The notes: generated by a model from the letters alone, not told the origin. A stretch of DNA of 64,000 bases from CAYVUB01 sp964454675 (GCA_964454675.1 CAYVUB010000001.1:124001-188000), one strand, 5' to 3'. Shown: positions 32,529 to 42,067, numbered from the stretch's first letter. Numbers and translations: made by a program.

Positions 32529-34574
32529 TTATTCGGCAGGTTTTACTTTAGGAAGCTCTACAAAAAACTTAGACCCTACATTAACTGTGCTTTCTACCCA
32601 AATACGTCCATTGTTAAGTTCAACAAGCTCTTTACATATCGTCAAGCCCAATCCTGTACCTTTCTCATTTTTGGTGCCTATGGTTGTAAACGTATTATTT
32701 TTAAATAGTTTGCCAATGTTTTCTTTAGAAATGCCAACGCCGGTATCTTCAATTGTAAGTAACGATTTGCCGTTGTAATCTTTGTTGGAAATGGTAATAA
32801 TATCACCGTTACGGCTGAATTTTACCGCATTGGTCAATAAATTCTGAATCACAATTTCCATCATGCTTTTATCGGCATATACAAAATCACGCTGGGTTTC
32901 ATCAATAAGCATTACACGTTTTTGCTCCAGTTTTTGTTCGATGAGTTTTACTTTACTGTGGAAAATTTCCTGAATATTGATAAGCTCCGGACGAGGTTCC
33001 AGGTTTTGCATCTGTGATTTTGACCAGTTCAATAAATTAAATAACAACAGCGATGCATTATTGGCGTTTTCACTCAATTCGGGAATGAGCTCATTAAATT
33101 CTTCTTTGCTTATACTGTCTTCTTTTAATAAATCCAGAAAACCTTTAATTGACGAAATAGAATCTTTCAAGTCATGTGATACAATAGAAAACAACCGGTC
33201 TTTAACCTTGTTTATTTCTTCAAGATGATGTGTTTGTTCAAGTATGGCTTTGTTTTGAAGTTCTATCTGTTTGTTTTTTTCTTCGAGCTCTTGAGTGTAT
33301 CTGGCAGCATTTTTTCGCTTAGAATATACCAACAATAAAATTATTAATGCAGTTACAAAAGCAGCAATCAAACTATATGATAAAATACGCAAGTTGCGTA
33401 GCTGTCTTTCTTTGATGTTATTATTGGTGTCGGTTACAGATAAGCCGGTATCGGTATCTGGGCTTTCAGAATAAGTTTCTCCGTTTTCAGGGATTTTTGG
33501 TTGGTTTTGTTTTTCCAGCTGTTGTTTTAAACCGTAGTATTGTCGCTGCCAAGCATAAGCCGACTGGAAATTTCCTTTGGTAGAATCCAAAGCCATCAAT
33601 AGTTTAAAGTTTCTTAATACTTCGGTTTTATCATCAGAATTTTGAGCCAGTTTATGAGCTTCGTTAATTTGTGTTTCGGCAAGTTTGATGTTTTTTTGCG
33701 ACAAGTTTAAAGACCCTATTGAATTGAGAGTTCTCAACGTACCGGCGTTATTGTCAATATCGCGATTGTATTGCAAACCTTCATTTAGGTATGCACCGGC
33801 TTTGTCATAATCTCTAAACTGTAAATATTCTTCGCCTATTCTGGGAAGAATATCGCCACGTAAACTTTGGTCTTTTTTAGGATTAATCATTCCTAAAACT
33901 TTTTCGTAATATTCAATTGCTTTGCGGTGTTCTTTACGTTTTGCATAAAGCAATGCAATATTGCGTGTCGAATTTTTAATGCCTGTGCTGTCCTGCAATT
34001 GCTCTCTTACGCTTAATGCCTTGAAATTAAATTCCAGAGCTTTGTCTATTTGGTGCGTGTTATAATAAGCTTCTGCCAGATTATTGTAGGCAAGGCTCAA
34101 ATCCTCACGCAGGTTTCGCTCTTCAAATATTTTAATGGCAGAAAGCGAGTTTGTTAACCCAACCGAATAATTTCCGCGCTTAATTTCTATCAAACCAATA
34201 CTGTTGCTTACTTTGGCAATACCTAATGTGTCGTTAAGCTCTTTGTATATTTTTATGGATTTGTTGAAGTTGTCAATGGCATTAAAGTAATCGTCACGCT
34301 TGGTGTATATCAATGCTTTAAAGTAGTTGGCTTCGGCAATTCCTTTTTTATAATCGAGAGATTTTGCCAGCCGTTCGGTTTCGCCAATATATACCATTGC
34401 CTTTTTGTAATCTTCAACATTGAGCAATGCTTTGATAAGGTGTAATGATGTATCAACTTTGGAAGTGTCTTGTTTTTGGTAAGCCAATTGCACAGTAAGG
34501 CTGTCTATCTCATTTGTCTGTGAAAGACAAACAGAGACAGTAAGAAATGCAGCCAGAGCAATTAACTGTTTCAT
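32529..34574 (-). CDS. TPR-containing sensor histidine kinase
   Basis: A signal peptide (KQLIALAAFLTVSVCLSQ) leads to a periplasmic array of tetratricopeptide repeats (about 35-370), one TM segment (about 398-418: SLIAAFVTALIILLLVYS), a coiled coil, and a kinase core. The H-box is VSHDLKDSISSIKGFL, the N-box IVIQNLLTNAVKFS, the G-boxes EDTGVGIS and GTGLGLTI. No receiver or response-regulator gene is adjacent, so the partner is elsewhere. I prefer the ATG at 34574 over the GTG one codon earlier. Confidence 0.93.
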   Translation of the reverse strand: MKQLIALAAFLTVSVCLSQTNEIDSLTVQLAYQKQDTSKVDTSLHLIKALLNVEDYKKAMVYIGETERLAKSLDYKKGIAEANYFKALIYTKRDDYFNAIDNFNKSIKIYKELNDTLGIAKVSNSIGLIEIKRGNYSVGLTNSLSAIKIFEERNLREDLSLAYNNLAEAYYNTHQIDKALEFNFKALSVREQLQDSTGIKNSTRNIALLYAKRKEHRKAIEYYEKVLGMINPKKDQSLRGDILPRIGEEYLQFRDYDKAGAYLNEGLQYNRDIDNNAGTLRTLNSIGSLNLSQKNIKLAETQINEAHKLAQNSDDKTEVLRNFKLLMALDSTKGNFQSAYAWQRQYYGLKQQLEKQNQPKIPENGETYSESPDTDTGLSVTDTNNNIKERQLRNLRILSYSLIAAFVTALIILLLVYSKRKNAARYTQELEEKNKQIELQNKAILEQTHHLEEINKVKDRLFSIVSHDLKDSISSIKGFLDLLKEDSISKEEFNELIPELSENANNASLLLFNLLNWSKSQMQNLEPRPELINIQEIFHSKVKLIEQKLEQKRVMLIDETQRDFVYADKSMMEIVIQNLLTNAVKFSRNGDIITISNKDYNGKSLLTIEDTGVGISKENIGKLFKNNTFTTIGTKNEKGTGLGLTICKELVELNNGRIWVESTVNVGSKFFVELPKVKPAE

Positions 34575-34577
34575 CAC

Positions 34578-35032
34578 TTACAATGTACATTTGAAGCTGA
34601 AATGCTGATGCGGTGTAAGCCAGCCTTGAGGGATAGGCTAAGCGAGTACACAAAACATAATAACAATACTGTTATAAGTAGAAAATTAGGTTTTATCAAC
34701 ATTTGGGACTTGATTAATAGCATTCCAAAAGTGAATAAAAGAGTTTTAAAAAGCTAATTTTTAAGTTTTAATGCCAAAAAATTAGATGAAGTGAAGAATA
34801 TTTTTTTTGAAAAAATGCTGTTCCCGATGAATGGTTCAAAATACAGGAACAACTACACTTTTGCCGATGAAATGCATTTTTAGTTCTAAATATTTTGTTA
34901 AATTTTTATAAATCAAGTATTTATAAATTAATGATGCCTGTCGAATAAAAAAGCAGAACGACTAATTTTAAAACAAAGCCGATAAAATAAACTACATAAA
35001 ATACTATCTTTGCAAGCTTAAAACTATAGTAA
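34578..35032. other. Intergenic region between divergent kinase gene and argS
   Basis: This 455-base AT-rich stretch carries no convincing ORF or RNA gene. I see a small hairpin AGCCT/AGGCT near 34622-34639 and the argS -7 box at 35005-35012. Nothing else in it is recognisable. Confidence 0.6.
35005..35012 (+). promoter_or_regulatory. -7 box of argS
   Basis: TATCTTTG, followed by C, matches TAnnTTTG 20 bases before the argS ATG. Confidence 0.55.
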
Positions 35033-36820
35033 ATGAATCTTCAGGACAGCTTATCACGTCACGTCACAAATGCGGTAAACGCCATGTTTAATGCAACATT
35101 AGAATCGGTTGAATTTCAGTCAACACGTAAGGAATTTGCCGGCGATATTACGGTTGTTATTTTTCCTATGCTGCGTGTGATAAAAGGAAATCCGCAAACC
35201 ATAGGCGAGCAAATAGGGCAGTATCTTGTTGATAATGTGAAAGATGTTAAAGCATTTAACGTTGTTAAAGGCTTTTTGAACATTGAAATTTCCGATTCGT
35301 ATTACATCGGTTTTTTTAATGAAATTTCCGTAGATGAACACTACGGATTTGTAAAAACCAATGCAGATGAAAAAGCCGTAATGGTCGAGTACTCATCGCC
35401 CAATACCAACAAACCGCTGCATTTGGGGCACATACGCAACAATCTTTTAGGTTACAGCGTTGCCGAAATTTTAAAAGCGTCGGGCAAAAAAGTGTATAAA
35501 ACCCAAATTATCAATGACAGAGGTATTCATATTTGTAAAAGTATGCTCGCATGGAAACGTTTCGGGAACGGCGAAACCCCCGAATCTACGGGATTGAAAG
35601 GTGATAAGCTGGTTGGAAACTACTATGTGAAATTTGATAAAGAATACAAAAAAGAAATAGAAACACTTATTACCCAAGGTAAAACCGAAGATGATGCCAA
35701 AAAGCAAGCACCAATACTGTTAGAAGCCCAGCAAATGCTTCAAAAATGGGAAGCCGGTGATGAAGAAACCGTAGCCTTGTGGATGATGATGAACCAATGG
35801 GTTTATGACGGTTTTGAAATAACCTACAAAAACCTGGGTGTTGATTTTGACAGCTATTATTATGAAAGTGACACCTATTTATTAGGAAAGGAATTTGTTA
35901 TCGAAGGTTTAAAATCGGGTGTGTTTTTTAAAAAGGATGACGGCTCTGTTTGGTGCGATTTGACTCCCGACGGTTTGGATGAAAAAATCGTATTACGCTC
36001 AGACGGAACAGCCGTTTATATGACGCAAGATATTGGTACGGCTATACAGCGTATTAAAGATTATCCCGATGTTGGCGGTTTGGTTTATACCGTTGGCAAT
36101 GAGCAGGATTATCACTTTAAAGTATTATTTTTAATTCTGAAAAAGCTCGGGTTTGACTGGGCAAAAAACCTGTATCATTTAAGTTATGGTATGGTCGATT
36201 TGCCAAGCGGAAAAATGAAAAGTCGCGAAGGCACCGTTGTTGATGCCGACGATTTAATTGCCGAAATGGCACAAACCGCAGGTGAAATCTCGGAAGAATT
36301 GGGCAAATTGGAAGGCTATTCTGAAAACGAAAAGCAGGAATTGTATAAAACCATCGGGCTTGGTGCTTTAAAATATTACATCTTAAAAGTCGATCCAAAA
36401 AAACGCATTCTTTTTGATCCAAAAGAATCTATCGATTTTAATGGTAATGCTGCTCCTTATATTCAGATGGCTTATGCTAGAATTCGTTCAATATTACGAA
36501 AGTATGACGCGAATAGTCCTATAATTATAAGTGCTGTTGAAATGCCATCTTTACACGAAAAGGAAAAAGAACTTATCAAGCAAATACAATTGTTTCCTGA
36601 AGTTATTCAAAATGCTGCGGCAAATTACAGTCCGGCGTTGATAGCAAATTATACTTATGATTTGGTTAAAGAATTTAATTCTTTTTATCAGAATGTATCC
36701 ATACTGGGAGCAGATTCTGAAATGGAAAAAGATTTTAGAGTACAACTTTCAAGAACAGTTGCAAATATTATCAAAAATGCGTTTAGCCTGCTCGGTATTC
36801 AGGTTCCGGAAAGGATGTAG
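35033..36820 (+). CDS. argS: Arginyl-tRNA synthetase
   Basis: ArgS charges tRNA-Arg (class I). The HIGH motif is HLGHIRNN (about residues 128-135) and the KMSKS-like loop is GKMKSREG. An N-terminal Add-1 domain that recognises the tRNA D-loop and a C-terminal DALR anticodon-binding domain (AYARIRSILRKY onward) are present. Length 595 is normal. Confidence 0.97.
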   Translation: MNLQDSLSRHVTNAVNAMFNATLESVEFQSTRKEFAGDITVVIFPMLRVIKGNPQTIGEQIGQYLVDNVKDVKAFNVVKGFLNIEISDSYYIGFFNEISVDEHYGFVKTNADEKAVMVEYSSPNTNKPLHLGHIRNNLLGYSVAEILKASGKKVYKTQIINDRGIHICKSMLAWKRFGNGETPESTGLKGDKLVGNYYVKFDKEYKKEIETLITQGKTEDDAKKQAPILLEAQQMLQKWEAGDEETVALWMMMNQWVYDGFEITYKNLGVDFDSYYYESDTYLLGKEFVIEGLKSGVFFKKDDGSVWCDLTPDGLDEKIVLRSDGTAVYMTQDIGTAIQRIKDYPDVGGLVYTVGNEQDYHFKVLFLILKKLGFDWAKNLYHLSYGMVDLPSGKMKSREGTVVDADDLIAEMAQTAGEISEELGKLEGYSENEKQELYKTIGLGALKYYILKVDPKKRILFDPKESIDFNGNAAPYIQMAYARIRSILRKYDANSPIIISAVEMPSLHEKEKELIKQIQLFPEVIQNAAANYSPALIANYTYDLVKEFNSFYQNVSILGADSEMEKDFRVQLSRTVANIIKNAFSLLGIQVPERM

Positions 36821-36852
36821 TGTTAGCAGATATAATCCCAAAAATACCAAAA

Positions 36853-37215
36853 ATGAAAACAATAACAACATTTCTTTTACTTTTAACTCTAATGAGTTGC
36901 GGAAGTTACACGATGAGCACATTCTATGTAAAAAACACATCAAGTAAACCTGTTAGCTTTGACGCATCTGTCATGAAGTTTTCACAAAATGGCCCTTATG
37001 ACTTAAATCAAAGTTTTACTGTAAAACCAAATGACAGCGTGTTGGCAAGAAAAGTTTCAATGAAAAATGATGTAAGTCCGGAAAAATGGTTTACTCAATT
37101 CAATATTTTTCCAACAGACAGTTTAAAATTTAATGACCCGAAAAATCCACAAAATTGGATAAAAACTATTGGAAAAGATGGGAAACCAATTTATACTTTT
37201 AACATTGTAAAATAG
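36853..37215 (+). CDS. Predicted lipoprotein of unknown function
   Basis: A lipoprotein signal is visible: MKTITTFLLLLTLMSCGS, with the acylated Cys at residue 16. The remaining about 100 residues (MSTFYVKNTSSKPVSFDASV) look like a small beta-sandwich. I choose the ATG at 36853 so that the signal peptide is at the N-terminus. It lies 32 bases after argS and 5 before another secreted-protein gene, probably in one unit. I do not recognise the family. Confidence 0.75.
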   Translation: MKTITTFLLLLTLMSCGSYTMSTFYVKNTSSKPVSFDASVMKFSQNGPYDLNQSFTVKPNDSVLARKVSMKNDVSPEKWFTQFNIFPTDSLKFNDPKNPQNWIKTIGKDGKPIYTFNIVK

Positions 37216-37220
37216 CATAA

Positions 37221-38114
37221 ATGAAATCAATATTTTTTGTGGTAATTACAGTAATTTCAACATTTTCATTTAGCCAGGAAAATGATGATTTTGCAAAACG
37301 ACTTAAAGCTATAAATAACCAAACAATTATTTTTTATAATGTTGATGGTGTAGATTTTTCAAGTCAAACATTTAGTAATGAATTTTCTGAAAAAGGATTA
37401 AAAAAACTGTATAGAAAATATTCCATTAAAGAAAGTGACATTAAAACAAAAGATGAAACATTAAAAAGCAACAATTTTTTCATCACTAAATCTGAAAATG
37501 TTGCGGAAAATATTAATCAGGTTAGTTCATATTATTTCGTTGAAAATAAAAACAAAACAGTTTCAGTATTTTGGTTTGGTTATTATGGTAAACAAAATCA
37601 AGAATTTGAAAGAAAATATGTAAATCTGATATTGAACGATGAAATTCCAAAAGAGGTTTTTGAGCCAATGACAATTGAAAGTATTGATTTTGCAGGACGA
37701 AAAATAGAACTTGGAAATAGTTGTTATTGGACAAACATAAATACTGTTCAATGTCCATATTACGGAGAAATGAATTGGTCAGTACACAAAACATTCGAAA
37801 GTGCCAAAAACTCAATTGACAACCAATTTAATGTTACAAAAAGTAAAAAGGGCGGAAAAGTTCTTTCAGAAGAAGAAGTTGATGTAATATTTGAAGGAAC
37901 AGAAACAAAAGCTAAAAAAGTAATTTATGATTTTACGGGTGCAAAATCATTACTTGCAGGAATGTCGGGAGGAAAAACTTTGACAATTTATTATGTCGCA
38001 AGTAAAGTGAGAGAAAATTATGTAAGTTGCTGCATGAGTTTTTGGAATAATGACACAATTACAGAAAATGGATTAGCACCTTTATTGGAGAAAGTAATGC
38101 AACTGAAAAAATAA
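37221..38114 (+). CDS. Secreted protein of unknown function
   Basis: A signal peptide (MKSIFFVVITVISTFSFSQ) is followed by about 278 residues without a motif I recognise. Notable features are Cys-containing segments NSCYWTNINTVQCPYYGE and YVSCCMSFWNND, and a polar, lysine-rich middle. It is 5 bases after the lipoprotein gene, suggesting cotranscription. The window gives no hint of function. Confidence 0.7.
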   Translation: MKSIFFVVITVISTFSFSQENDDFAKRLKAINNQTIIFYNVDGVDFSSQTFSNEFSEKGLKKLYRKYSIKESDIKTKDETLKSNNFFITKSENVAENINQVSSYYFVENKNKTVSVFWFGYYGKQNQEFERKYVNLILNDEIPKEVFEPMTIESIDFAGRKIELGNSCYWTNINTVQCPYYGEMNWSVHKTFESAKNSIDNQFNVTKSKKGGKVLSEEEVDVIFEGTETKAKKVIYDFTGAKSLLAGMSGGKTLTIYYVASKVRENYVSCCMSFWNNDTITENGLAPLLEKVMQLKK

Positions 38115-38241
38115 TTACATCTGCAAGCTGCAAAACGTTCTATTTTGTATTGCACCTAATCTAATAGTTTAAAATGCTTGTTTTCTGATTTTTGCAGGAT
38201 AAAAATAAACTTGTTATAAGTGTAAATAATAGTTTTTCATG

Positions 38242-38499
38242 TTAACCCATCTTTCCAATAGCGCAGCTTACGTACGATTTTGCTTTTTTGAATAGTGTGT
38301 TGTTGCCTTTTTCGGGGTAGCCCAAATCAGATAAAATTGTTACTAATTTGTCTTTTTCTGTGGTTGATTCCACCTCGATGGTTTCGGTTTTTAAATCGAT
38401 AAAAACACTCGAAACACCTTCAATTTTTGTCAATGCATTTTTGATGCTGTTCATACAGCCGCTACACTTGATGTTTTCGACTTCAATGATATGCGTCAT
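38242..38499 (-). CDS. Heavy-metal-associated (HMA) domain protein
   Basis: This is a small copper-chaperone-like protein. The CxxC metal site is Cys12 and Cys15 in ENIKCSGCMNSIKNAL, and the ferredoxin-like pattern VSSVFIDLKTETIEVES follows. There are 85 residues, with a short extra tail containing another Cys (YVSCAIGKMG). No metal ATPase is adjacent. It lies 56 bases downstream of the OsmC gene on the same strand. Confidence 0.85.
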   Translation of the reverse strand: MTHIIEVENIKCSGCMNSIKNALTKIEGVSSVFIDLKTETIEVESTTEKDKLVTILSDLGYPEKGNNTLFKKAKSYVSCAIGKMG

Positions 38500-38555
38500 T
38501 TTTTATGATTTTTTAGTTAATAGTTTTCAGAAAATCAATACAATAGTCTTAAAAT

Positions 38556-39011
38556 TTATATCAAATTTAATTCTTTTGCTTGTGAAATTTCAGGATTGAG
38601 GAGTATTTCTGTTTTCATTGAATTGGTAACCAAACAATTTTCTTTTGATTTTTCGATGACTCTCAAAACTTTGTCTTTTTGTTCGGGATTTTTAAGTGCT
38701 ACTTTCGGGAAAAGTTCGGCTTGGGTAATCAGGTATTTTCTCTCAATGAGTTCCAGTTTGATATTGGTTTTGCATTCAAAGCTTTCAAACTCTATTTTAA
38801 AATTTTCTGCAATTGCCAGAAATGTAGCCATAAAACAACTGTTAATAGCGGCTGCATACAGATGTTCGGGCGACCAGATATTTGGGATGCCGTTTGGAAA
38901 TTCGGGCGGTGTAGCACACGCGATGGTTTTGTCTAATACAGGTGAAGATAATTCACCGATTCTGTCTTTTTTCCATTTCAAATCAACTTGATAATAATGC
39001 TCTTGTGCCAT
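38556..39011 (-). CDS. OsmC-family peroxidase-like protein
   Basis: OsmC/Ohr proteins reduce organic peroxides with two cysteines. Both are present: Cys59 (LYAAAINSCFMATFLAIA) and Cys126 (KSKENCLVTNSMK). Length is 151 residues. The -7 box TACCTTTG at 39042-39049 lies upstream. The HMA gene follows in the same direction. Confidence 0.85.
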   Translation of the reverse strand: MAQEHYYQVDLKWKKDRIGELSSPVLDKTIACATPPEFPNGIPNIWSPEHLYAAAINSCFMATFLAIAENFKIEFESFECKTNIKLELIERKYLITQAELFPKVALKNPEQKDKVLRVIEKSKENCLVTNSMKTEILLNPEISQAKELNLI

Positions 39012-39041
39012 AATTTTAAAATTTAAATTGTTGGACTTTTA

Positions 39042-39049
39042 CAAAGGTA
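39042..39049 (-). promoter_or_regulatory. -7 box of the OsmC gene
   Basis: TACCTTTG on the minus strand is a perfect TAnnTTTG match 30 bases upstream of the OsmC ATG. Confidence 0.5.
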
Positions 39050-39116
39050 CGGTGTCAAATTAATATGTACGGTTACTTATGTTACATAAGAGAGAATACA
39101 GTCAATGTAAAAATAA

Positions 39117-39150
39117 AAAACCCTTGTAAATTTTAATTTTACAAGGGTTT
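39117..39150 (-). terminator. Terminator of the tmRNA gene
   Basis: AAACCCTTGTAAA pairs with TTTACAAGGGTTT around a short AT loop, a few bases after the tmRNA 3' end on the minus strand, with a T/A-rich flank. Confidence 0.8.
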
Positions 39151-39153
39151 TTG

Positions 39154-39548
39154 TGGAGCCGGAGAGAATCGAACTCTCGTCCAAACAAGTCATCAAAAAG
39201 CTTTCTACACGTTTATTCTTTTCTTGTTTTTTCGATGTTGCACTGGTTAAAGACAACCCATACAACACTTAGCTTTTTTAATTTCAAAAGGGCATCAAAG
39301 CACTGCCCAATCTATGTTAACTTTTACGATGTCTCTTAGCTGACCGCCGTTAACCAAGGCTTTCAAGAGACATTCAGCTTTCCTGCCTGGCAGGACAAAG
39401 GCTTGTTCTTACTTTATTCAGAATTAAGCAGCTAAAGCGTAGTTATTCTCGCCGTTTAAATTTTTGACTTAGCCTTTAACGTGTTTCAAAGTCCTTACAC
39501 GACGTGCTTACTATTCAATTAATCTCGCTGTCAAAACCAGTCGACCCC
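39154..39548 (-). ncRNA. ssrA: Transfer-messenger RNA
   Basis: tmRNA rescues stalled ribosomes with SmpB. On the minus strand the 5' end GGGGTCG (from 39548) pairs with CGGCTCC near the 3' end as a 7-bp acceptor stem with G-U pairs. The T-arm GAGAGTTCGATTCTCTC is present. The resume reading frame at 39453-39424 encodes GENNYALAA followed by TAA, the Bacteroidota-type tag. Discriminator A is followed by CAA, so the CCA tail is not encoded. Length is about 395 bases. Confidence 0.96.
39424..39453 (-). other. tmRNA tag reading frame (GENNYALAA)
   Basis: GGC GAG AAT AAC TAC GCT TTA GCT GCT TAA within ssrA. It encodes the degradation tag's C-terminus, ending ALAA as recognised by ClpXP. Confidence 0.95.
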
Positions 39549-39569
39549 GAGTTTTGTAGTAACAGACTG

Positions 39570-39577
39570 CAAAGATG
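39570..39577 (-). promoter_or_regulatory. Probable -7 box of ssrA
   Basis: CATCTTTG matches TAnnTTTG in six to seven positions, 22 bases upstream of the mature 5' end, leaving room for a short processed leader. Confidence 0.35.
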
Positions 39578-39587
39578 CAAAAAGTTT

Positions 39588-39605
39588 TCAGTATTCAGTC
39601 GCAGT
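39588..39605. repeat. 18-base dispersed repeat, copy 1
   Basis: The complement of this stretch, ACTGCGACTGAATACTGA, recurs exactly at 50509-50526. Both copies are intergenic. Confidence 0.6.
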
Positions 39606-39615
39606 TTACAGTTTT

Positions 39616-40047
39616 TTAACTTCCGTATTTTGACTGTAAAAACTCAATCGTTGTTCTCATCAGTTTTTTGAGAACATCCTGATTGATGTCGGACAATTTT
39701 TTTACATAAATACAGGCTTTTCCCATTTTGAATTTACCTAATTCTTTCAACATTTCTTCTTGTTCGGGAGCTCCTAAATAACCCGTAAAAACATACAGTG
39801 AAATAGCCGATTTTCTCGGGGAAAACCCCACAAGCGGTGCATCGCCTTCGTGTCCGCTGTCGTATTTGTAATGATAATTTCCAAACCCGACAATGCTCGG
39901 ACCGTACATTTTAGGCTCATAACCCGTAAAGTCCTGCATCAGCTTTATCAGCTCAAAACTGTCTTTTCGTTTTTGCTCGGTATCTGCAAAAGAGTTGATA
40001 AAATCTTCAACATTTGCATCGGTTGTTGTGGTTTTGTTTTTTGCCAT
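39616..40047 (-). CDS. DUF1801-domain protein
   Basis: The 143-residue protein (start MAKNKTTTTDANVEDFINS; the upstream TTG start is less likely) has the DUF1801 pattern: LMQDFTGYEPKMYGPSIVGF, GFSPRKSAISLYVF and KACIYVKKLSDIN. The fold is YdhG-like and the function unknown. It lies 2 bases after the stop of the next DUF1801-related gene, so they form a unit. The window has four members of this family. Confidence 0.85.
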   Translation of the reverse strand: MAKNKTTTTDANVEDFINSFADTEQKRKDSFELIKLMQDFTGYEPKMYGPSIVGFGNYHYKYDSGHEGDAPLVGFSPRKSAISLYVFTGYLGAPEQEEMLKELGKFKMGKACIYVKKLSDINQDVLKKLMRTTIEFLQSKYGS

Positions 40048-40049
40048 AA

Positions 40050-40607
40050 TCAACAATTTTTATATTTATCGTGTAATCCTACACCCTGCAAAATCATTGG
40101 GATTATTTTTTTCAGTCGTTTGATTTTGGTAGCTTCCTGTTTGGCTTCGCTGATGTGCAAACTATATTCTTTTTGTTTGCCTGAAGTCAGTTTTTCAAAA
40201 GCTTCTTTTAGCTTTTTGTTTTTTTTAAAAGCATCAAGTAAAAGTTCAGCTGTTGGAACAGGCTGATGTTTTTCTGCTTTCAATTCTTTTCCTTCTTCGG
40301 AGTTTTTGATAGCTTGACTGACGTATTTTAAGATTTTCTTTTCGTCAATTTCCTTTAAAGATTTGAATTTCCATTGCCGCATTGCTTTGGCAGTAGTATC
40401 CGAAGAAAATACGTTAAAAACATCATCTATAAAAACTCCGTTAAAAAACACCAAAGCCAAATGATTTTTAAAAGCTCCGATGCTCAACACATTTTTGCCG
40501 TTGTGGGTATAGACTGAAGCTCCCCATTTTGTGGTTTCATTAATCCCTGTCTTTTCAATAATGGATTTAAGCAGGATTAATTCTTCTTCCCATTTATTTG
40601 TGTCCAT
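40050..40607 (-). CDS. YdeI/OmdA-type protein with DUF1801 N-terminus
   Basis: The N-terminal about 115 residues are DUF1801-like (ETTKWGASVYTHNGKNVLSI). The C-terminal about 65 residues are the bacteriocin-protection/OmdA region (LLDAFKKNKKLKEAFEKLTS and EAKQEATKIKRLKKIIPMIL). Length 185. Biochemical function is unknown. It is directly upstream of the smaller DUF1801 gene and follows the MATE gene's stop region on the opposite end. Confidence 0.82.
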   Translation of the reverse strand: MDTNKWEEELILLKSIIEKTGINETTKWGASVYTHNGKNVLSIGAFKNHLALVFFNGVFIDDVFNVFSSDTTAKAMRQWKFKSLKEIDEKKILKYVSQAIKNSEEGKELKAEKHQPVPTAELLLDAFKKNKKLKEAFEKLTSGKQKEYSLHISEAKQEATKIKRLKKIIPMILQGVGLHDKYKNC

Positions 40608-40623
40608 AGCTATAATTTATCTG

Positions 40624-42030
40624 TTACACTTTTACCGTTTTCCATTTCCCTCTTGTAAACAACCAAAGGGTAAACAAACCTACGGAGGTTTCCGAAATAA
40701 ACACACCCCAAAATACACCCGACTGTTCCCAGCCCAGATGAATTGCCAAAAAATAAGACAACGGAATCTGAATAAGCCAGAAAAACACCAGATTTATCTT
40801 GGTAGGTGTTTTAGTATCGCCTGCTCCGTTAAATGCCTGTACCGATACCATCCACCAGCCATACACGAAGAAAGAGTAAGAAAGTATTTTGAGCCATTCT
40901 GCACCGATTGCTATTACGGATTTGTCGTTTGTAAAGACACTTATCAGTTGTTCATTAAAAAAGAAAAACATCAGTGAAACTCCGATTAAAAATATCATAT
41001 TGTACAATCCTATTTTCCAAACGGCGGCCTCGGCACGGTCAGGATTTCCCGCACCTAAATTTTGACCTACAAGTGTTGCCGCAGCGTTTGACAATCCCCA
41101 AGCAGGCATTATCGTAAACATCATAACACGAATGGTAATGGTTGTTCCTGCAACGGCTTCGCTGCCTATATCTGCAAGGATACGCACAAGAAAAATCCAC
41201 GAGGTCATCGAAATAATCATCTGCCCGATACCTCCAAGTGAAGTACGCAGAATGTTAAGCATTATTTTGGAATCAAGATACAACTGAGACAGTGTGAGGC
41301 GGATTTGTTTTGCACCTTTGAAAAGCACCCATAGCTGTATTAACACTCCAATACCTCTGCCGATATTACTCACTATTCCTGCACCTTCAATACCCATTGC
41401 GGGAATGAATCCCCATCCGAAAATAAAAATAGGGTCTAAAATAATATTGACCACATTGGCAATACACAATACCCACATCGCGATAGCGGCATCTCCCGCA
41501 CCACGAAAAATAGCATTGATGACGAATAGTAACATAATGACTGCATTTCCGCCGAGCATCCATTGGGTATATTTATAACCTTCTTCAATGACCCATTGGT
41601 CTCCGCCCATTAAGGCAAGTAATTCTTTAGCGTAAAAAATTCCTGCAATAGAAAACGGAATAGATGCCAAAACACCGATAACTATAGCCTGAACAGCAGA
41701 GACAGCAGCATCTTTTTTGTTTTTTTCGCCGATTCTTCGTGCAATGACAGCGGTTACTGCCACAGAAAGTCCCATAGCAATAGAATAGAGCAGGAACAGA
41801 TAGGTTTCCGTCAAACCGACCGTTGCCACTGCCGAAGCACCTAACTTACCGACAAAAAATATGTCTGCCACAGCAAAAGTAGATTCCATAACCAGTTCCA
41901 GTATCATCGGAACGGCTAAAAGGAAAATTGCCCGTTTGAGGCTTATTTGTGTATAATCAACCTCAACGCCACGAACAGCGTTTTTGAACTCCTGCCAAAT
42001 GGAAGTCTTTGTATTTTTTGTCATATCCAT
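40624..42030 (-). CDS. MATE-family efflux transporter
   Basis: A 468-residue multidrug/toxin exporter using Na+ or H+. About twelve hydrophobic helices and the repeat signatures LAVPMILELVMESTFAVADI and AIGMGLSV-like segments (SIAMGLSVAVTAVIARRIGE) and LVGQNLGAGNPDRAEAAVWK are visible. The substrate is unknown. It lies 16 bases upstream of the YdeI gene, probably not linked functionally. Confidence 0.93.
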   Translation of the reverse strand: MDMTKNTKTSIWQEFKNAVRGVEVDYTQISLKRAIFLLAVPMILELVMESTFAVADIFFVGKLGASAVATVGLTETYLFLLYSIAMGLSVAVTAVIARRIGEKNKKDAAVSAVQAIVIGVLASIPFSIAGIFYAKELLALMGGDQWVIEEGYKYTQWMLGGNAVIMLLFVINAIFRGAGDAAIAMWVLCIANVVNIILDPIFIFGWGFIPAMGIEGAGIVSNIGRGIGVLIQLWVLFKGAKQIRLTLSQLYLDSKIMLNILRTSLGGIGQMIISMTSWIFLVRILADIGSEAVAGTTITIRVMMFTIMPAWGLSNAAATLVGQNLGAGNPDRAEAAVWKIGLYNMIFLIGVSLMFFFFNEQLISVFTNDKSVIAIGAEWLKILSYSFFVYGWWMVSVQAFNGAGDTKTPTKINLVFFWLIQIPLSYFLAIHLGWEQSGVFWGVFISETSVGLFTLWLFTRGKWKTVKV

Positions 42031-42050
42031 ATTCCTGCGCAGGCAGGAAT
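42031..42050. repeat. GC palindrome ATTCCTGC..GCAGGAAT
   Basis: ATTCCTGCGCAGGCAGGAAT lies between the MATE gene start and the SRPBCC-DinB stop. It is a variant of the TTCCCGC...GCGGGAA family seen at 19992, 21811 and 50396. Confidence 0.55.
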
Positions 42051-42067
42051 CTCATTTTTTTATTAAC

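Noticed and set aside
39077..39339. Two short frames over 39077-39268 and 39151-39339
   Set aside because: They overlap the tmRNA gene and its terminator, which fully explain the region.
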